This document shows, one piece after another, positions 62,328-64,000 of a stretch of DNA of 64,000 nt. Every line of letters starts with the position of its first letter. Position 1 is the first letter of the stretch. The notes beneath the pieces were generated by a model that was given only the letters and a program-made list of their open reading frames with translations, did not search any database and had not been told where the DNA came from. The stretch comes from Ascidiaceihabitans sp029251465 (GTDB lineage: Bacteria > Pseudomonadota > Alphaproteobacteria > Rhodobacterales > Rhodobacteraceae): contig NZ_CP170633.1 of NCBI RefSeq assembly GCF_042932805.1, positions 496,001 through 560,000 on the forward strand. Direction: 5' to 3'. The position numbers were made by a program, and so were the translations under genes.

Positions 62328-63223
62328 TCGTAGGCTTGCCAGCGCCCGTCTTTGCGCGTGATCAAAGCGGTCGAGACCGGATAACTGAACAGGTTGACCG
62401 ACGGGTGGACCAGATCGCGCAAGTCCGTCACGGCCTTGGCATCGTTGCCATTCACAAACAACACCAGATCACGCGCGGCGACAACGGCGACAATCGGGCC
62501 GGATTGGGTTTCCAAATTGTCCCAATATTCGTCGTCCATCAAAAAGCTGGTCTCGAAATTGGAATCGTAGGCCAGCATGTGCAAATCATCCTGGCTGCGC
62601 ACTTCCAAATCTTGCGTCAATTCACGCAAGTTTTTCACCGCTTGCTGCTTGAGCGATTGGGCGGACAGTTTTTGACTGACAAGCATGTCTTGGGTAATGA
62701 ATTTTATTGTGCGCGGTGTATCCTCGACCAGATAGACGCGCATGTCGGCGGCAAATGGAAAGCTGGCAAGCGTGTAATCCTGATCGTCGCTACCGCCCTC
62801 AAGCGGGGCGTTTTGATCTGGATCGGCGTGCAAATTGGTGGGCATCAAGCCTAAGCTTTGATGGCGAATGACGGGATAAACATTTTGAACGTTGATTGGG
62901 GCATCTAGCTGACTGCCGGCAGCACCAGCCGTTATGTTTTGCAGGTGCGTTGCCAAAATTTCCGACCGCTCAGCGTCTGTTTCTGCGTTGCTCAGCAAAG
63001 AATGCAAGTTGTCGGGAAAACTGATATGCGGTCCGGTCCCATCAAATTGAAACTTGATGTAGGATTCATCAAAGTCGACAACAATATCTGTGATCAACGT
63101 GTTGGCGCTTAGCTGGTCTCGCATCAGGACAAGCGTTTCATCAACATTTTTGGGGGCAGCGATATCGGCCAGAACCGGTGTGGCCAAGATCAAAGTGACG
63201 ATTGCTGCCCACAAAAGACGCAT
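62324..63223 (-). CDS. DUF1444 (YtpQ-like) family protein with signal peptide
   Basis: A 299-residue precursor with a Sec signal (MRLLWAAIVTLILATPVLA, cleaved after residue 19). The mature part has VYPVIRHQ near residue 116, VYLVEDTPRTIKFITQDML near 160 and the SSFLMDDEYWDN-like stretch TSFLMDDEYWD near 228, which resemble DUF1444 proteins of unknown function. It would be periplasmic; most DUF1444 proteins are cytosolic, so the signal is of note. It is convergent with the FAD dehydrogenase (stops overlap) and lies 3 bp from apt on the same strand. Confidence 0.7.
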   Translation of the reverse strand: MRLLWAAIVTLILATPVLADIAAPKNVDETLVLMRDQLSANTLITDIVVDFDESYIKFQFDGTGPHISFPDNLHSLLSNAETDAERSEILATHLQNITAGAAGSQLDAPINVQNVYPVIRHQSLGLMPTNLHADPDQNAPLEGGSDDQDYTLASFPFAADMRVYLVEDTPRTIKFITQDMLVSQKLSAQSLKQQAVKNLRELTQDLEVRSQDDLHMLAYDSNFETSFLMDDEYWDNLETQSGPIVAVVAARDLVLFVNGNDAKAVTDLRDLVHPSVNLFSYPVSTALITRKDGRWQAYD

Positions 63224-63226
63224 GGC

Positions 63227-63757
63227 TTATTCGCCCTCAAATGCGCACAGAACTGTGACATCCATCCCCATCGCTTCCAGCTTTTTGCGGCCGCCCAGAT
63301 CGGGCAGGTCGATGACAAAAGCACAGGATACGATTTCGCCACCCAAGCGTTCGATCAGCTTGATACCAGCCTCGGCAGTACCGCCTGTGGCCAGCAGGTC
63401 ATCAACAACCAGAACTTTTTCGCCAGCCTGAATTGCGTCATCGTGCAGTTCAACAACTGCCTCGCCGTATTCCAACGTGTAGGCTTGGCTGATCGTTGTG
63501 CCGGGCAGTTTGCCGGCTTTGCGCACGGGCACAAAACCGACAGACAGCTGGTGCGCGATGGCCCCACCAAGGATAAATCCGCGCGCTTCCAGCCCCACAA
63601 CCTTGTCGATTTGCAGGCCGACGTAGGGGTGCAACAGCTGGTCAATCGCCAATCGAAAGCCGCGCGGGTCGGCAAACAATGTGGTCACATCGCGAAACAT
63701 GATCCCTTCGTGTGGGAAGTCGGGGATGGTGCGGATGTAGTCTTGGACGGTTTTCAT
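63227..63757 (-). CDS. apt: Adenine phosphoribosyltransferase
   Basis: Apt salvages adenine to AMP using PRPP in the cytosol. The 176-residue protein has the family length, with FPHEGIMFRDVTTL at about residues 14-27, GLEARGFILGGAIA near 55 and the PRPP loop VLVVDDLLATGGTAEAG at about 114-130. The ATG at 63757 follows an AGCTGACAT stretch after the LysE-type gene stop. It is one base from that gene, so the two are in one unit. All motifs are intact. Confidence 0.96.
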   Translation of the reverse strand: MKTVQDYIRTIPDFPHEGIMFRDVTTLFADPRGFRLAIDQLLHPYVGLQIDKVVGLEARGFILGGAIAHQLSVGFVPVRKAGKLPGTTISQAYTLEYGEAVVELHDDAIQAGEKVLVVDDLLATGGTAEAGIKLIERLGGEIVSCAFVIDLPDLGGRKKLEAMGMDVTVLCAFEGE

Positions 63758-63758
63758 G

Positions 63759-64000
63759 TCAGCTCGCTTTGCGAAGGGTTGCGGTCAAAAGACCCATGAC
63801 GATCAAAGTGGCCCCGCCGGCGCGGGTCAGCCACGTGATAACGTGCGGTTTGCCAATGGTGCGCCGCATCTTGTCGGCCAGCAGGGCATAAGCCAGCGCA
63901 TTGGCGGCGGCAAGGCCAACAAAGGTCGAAATCAGGATCGCGAATTGCGGCAACAACGGTGCGTCTGCGGTGATGAACTGCGGCACAAAGGCGATGAAAA
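63759..64000 (-). CDS. LysE/RhtB family exporter, C-terminal fragment
   Basis: The gene enters the window at 64000 and about 80 C-terminal residues are visible. They contain FIAFVPQFI, a classic motif of LysE/RhtB amino-acid exporters, followed by three hydrophobic segments with short loops and a terminal ATLRKAS. The start lies outside. These inner-membrane proteins export amino acids or homoserine lactones; the substrate is unknown. The stop is one base before the apt ATG. Confidence 0.82.
   Translation of the reverse strand, partial: FIAFVPQFITADAPLLPQFAILISTFVGLAAANALAYALLADKMRRTIGKPHVITWLTRAGGATLIVMGLLTATLRKAS

Overview
The window reads as ordinary chromosome of an alphaproteobacterium of the order Rhodobacterales, most likely the marine Roseobacter group. 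The evidence is gene content and order: ruvCAB followed by ybgC-tolQRAB-pal-cpoB-tilS-ftsH, the coxB-ctaB-small ORF-ctaG-coxC-surf1-thrC-M16 peptidase run, a complete tad cluster whose Flp pilins carry the G/AVTVDW form of the processing motif, and an FNR/FnrL-type box before coxB. Coding density is high, genes often overlap by 4 bp (ATGA or GTGA), and base composition looks uniform. I see no insertion sequence, prophage, CRISPR array, rRNA or tRNA. A genus cannot be assigned from sequence reading alone.

Layout. 1-6.1 kb: partial transaldolase-like gene, priA, an MFS and a MATE transporter, prmA. 6.2-9.5 kb: two small proteins, then ruvC-ruvA-ruvB. 9.5-19 kb: one (+) strand block with an unknown protein, ybgC, tolQRAB, pal, cpoB, tilS and ftsH. 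19-23 kb: MOSC protein, fhs and folD (one-carbon metabolism) and a DUF2306 protein. 23-24.7 kb: two paralogous membrane-bound LytTR regulators. 24.7-28.7 kb, (-) strand: pdeM, an Lhr-type helicase and a beta-hydroxyacid-dehydrogenase-like protein. 28.7-41.3 kb, (-) strand: the Tad/Flp pilus locus, from a duplicated flp pair and a third small pilin through cpaB, cpaC, an OmpA-like lipoprotein, tadZ, tadA, tadB, tadC, two TPR lipoproteins and tadV to an AAA ATPase. 41.6-47.7 kb: a lytic transglycosylase, then a (-) strand run that intersperses two SGNH-like paralogues, a GSCFA protein, a VOC protein and the two subunits of a 3-oxoacid CoA-transferase. 47-53 kb: GNAT, topA, dprA, tldD. 53-60 kb: aa3-type oxidase subunits II and III with heme and copper assembly factors, thrC and an M16 peptidase. 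60-64 kb: GNAT, an FAD-linked dehydrogenase, a DUF1444 protein, apt and a partial LysE exporter.

How the genes fit together. Most of the window is housekeeping: recombination and replication restart, the Tol-Pal envelope machine, membrane proteolysis and aerobic respiration. The accessory part is the Tad pilus, which would build thin adhesive Flp fibres across both membranes.

The parts most worth following are: the SGNH-like paralogue family embedded in the CoA-transferase operon; the tandem membrane LytTR regulators; a potential pseudoknotted leader before fhs; the recent duplication of an flp gene together with its upstream region; and several perfect palindromes or hairpins between genes (before pal, before tadZ, between ruvA and ruvB, between fhs and folD, and between coxB and ctaB). 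All functional calls come from reading motifs and gene order; no database search was run.
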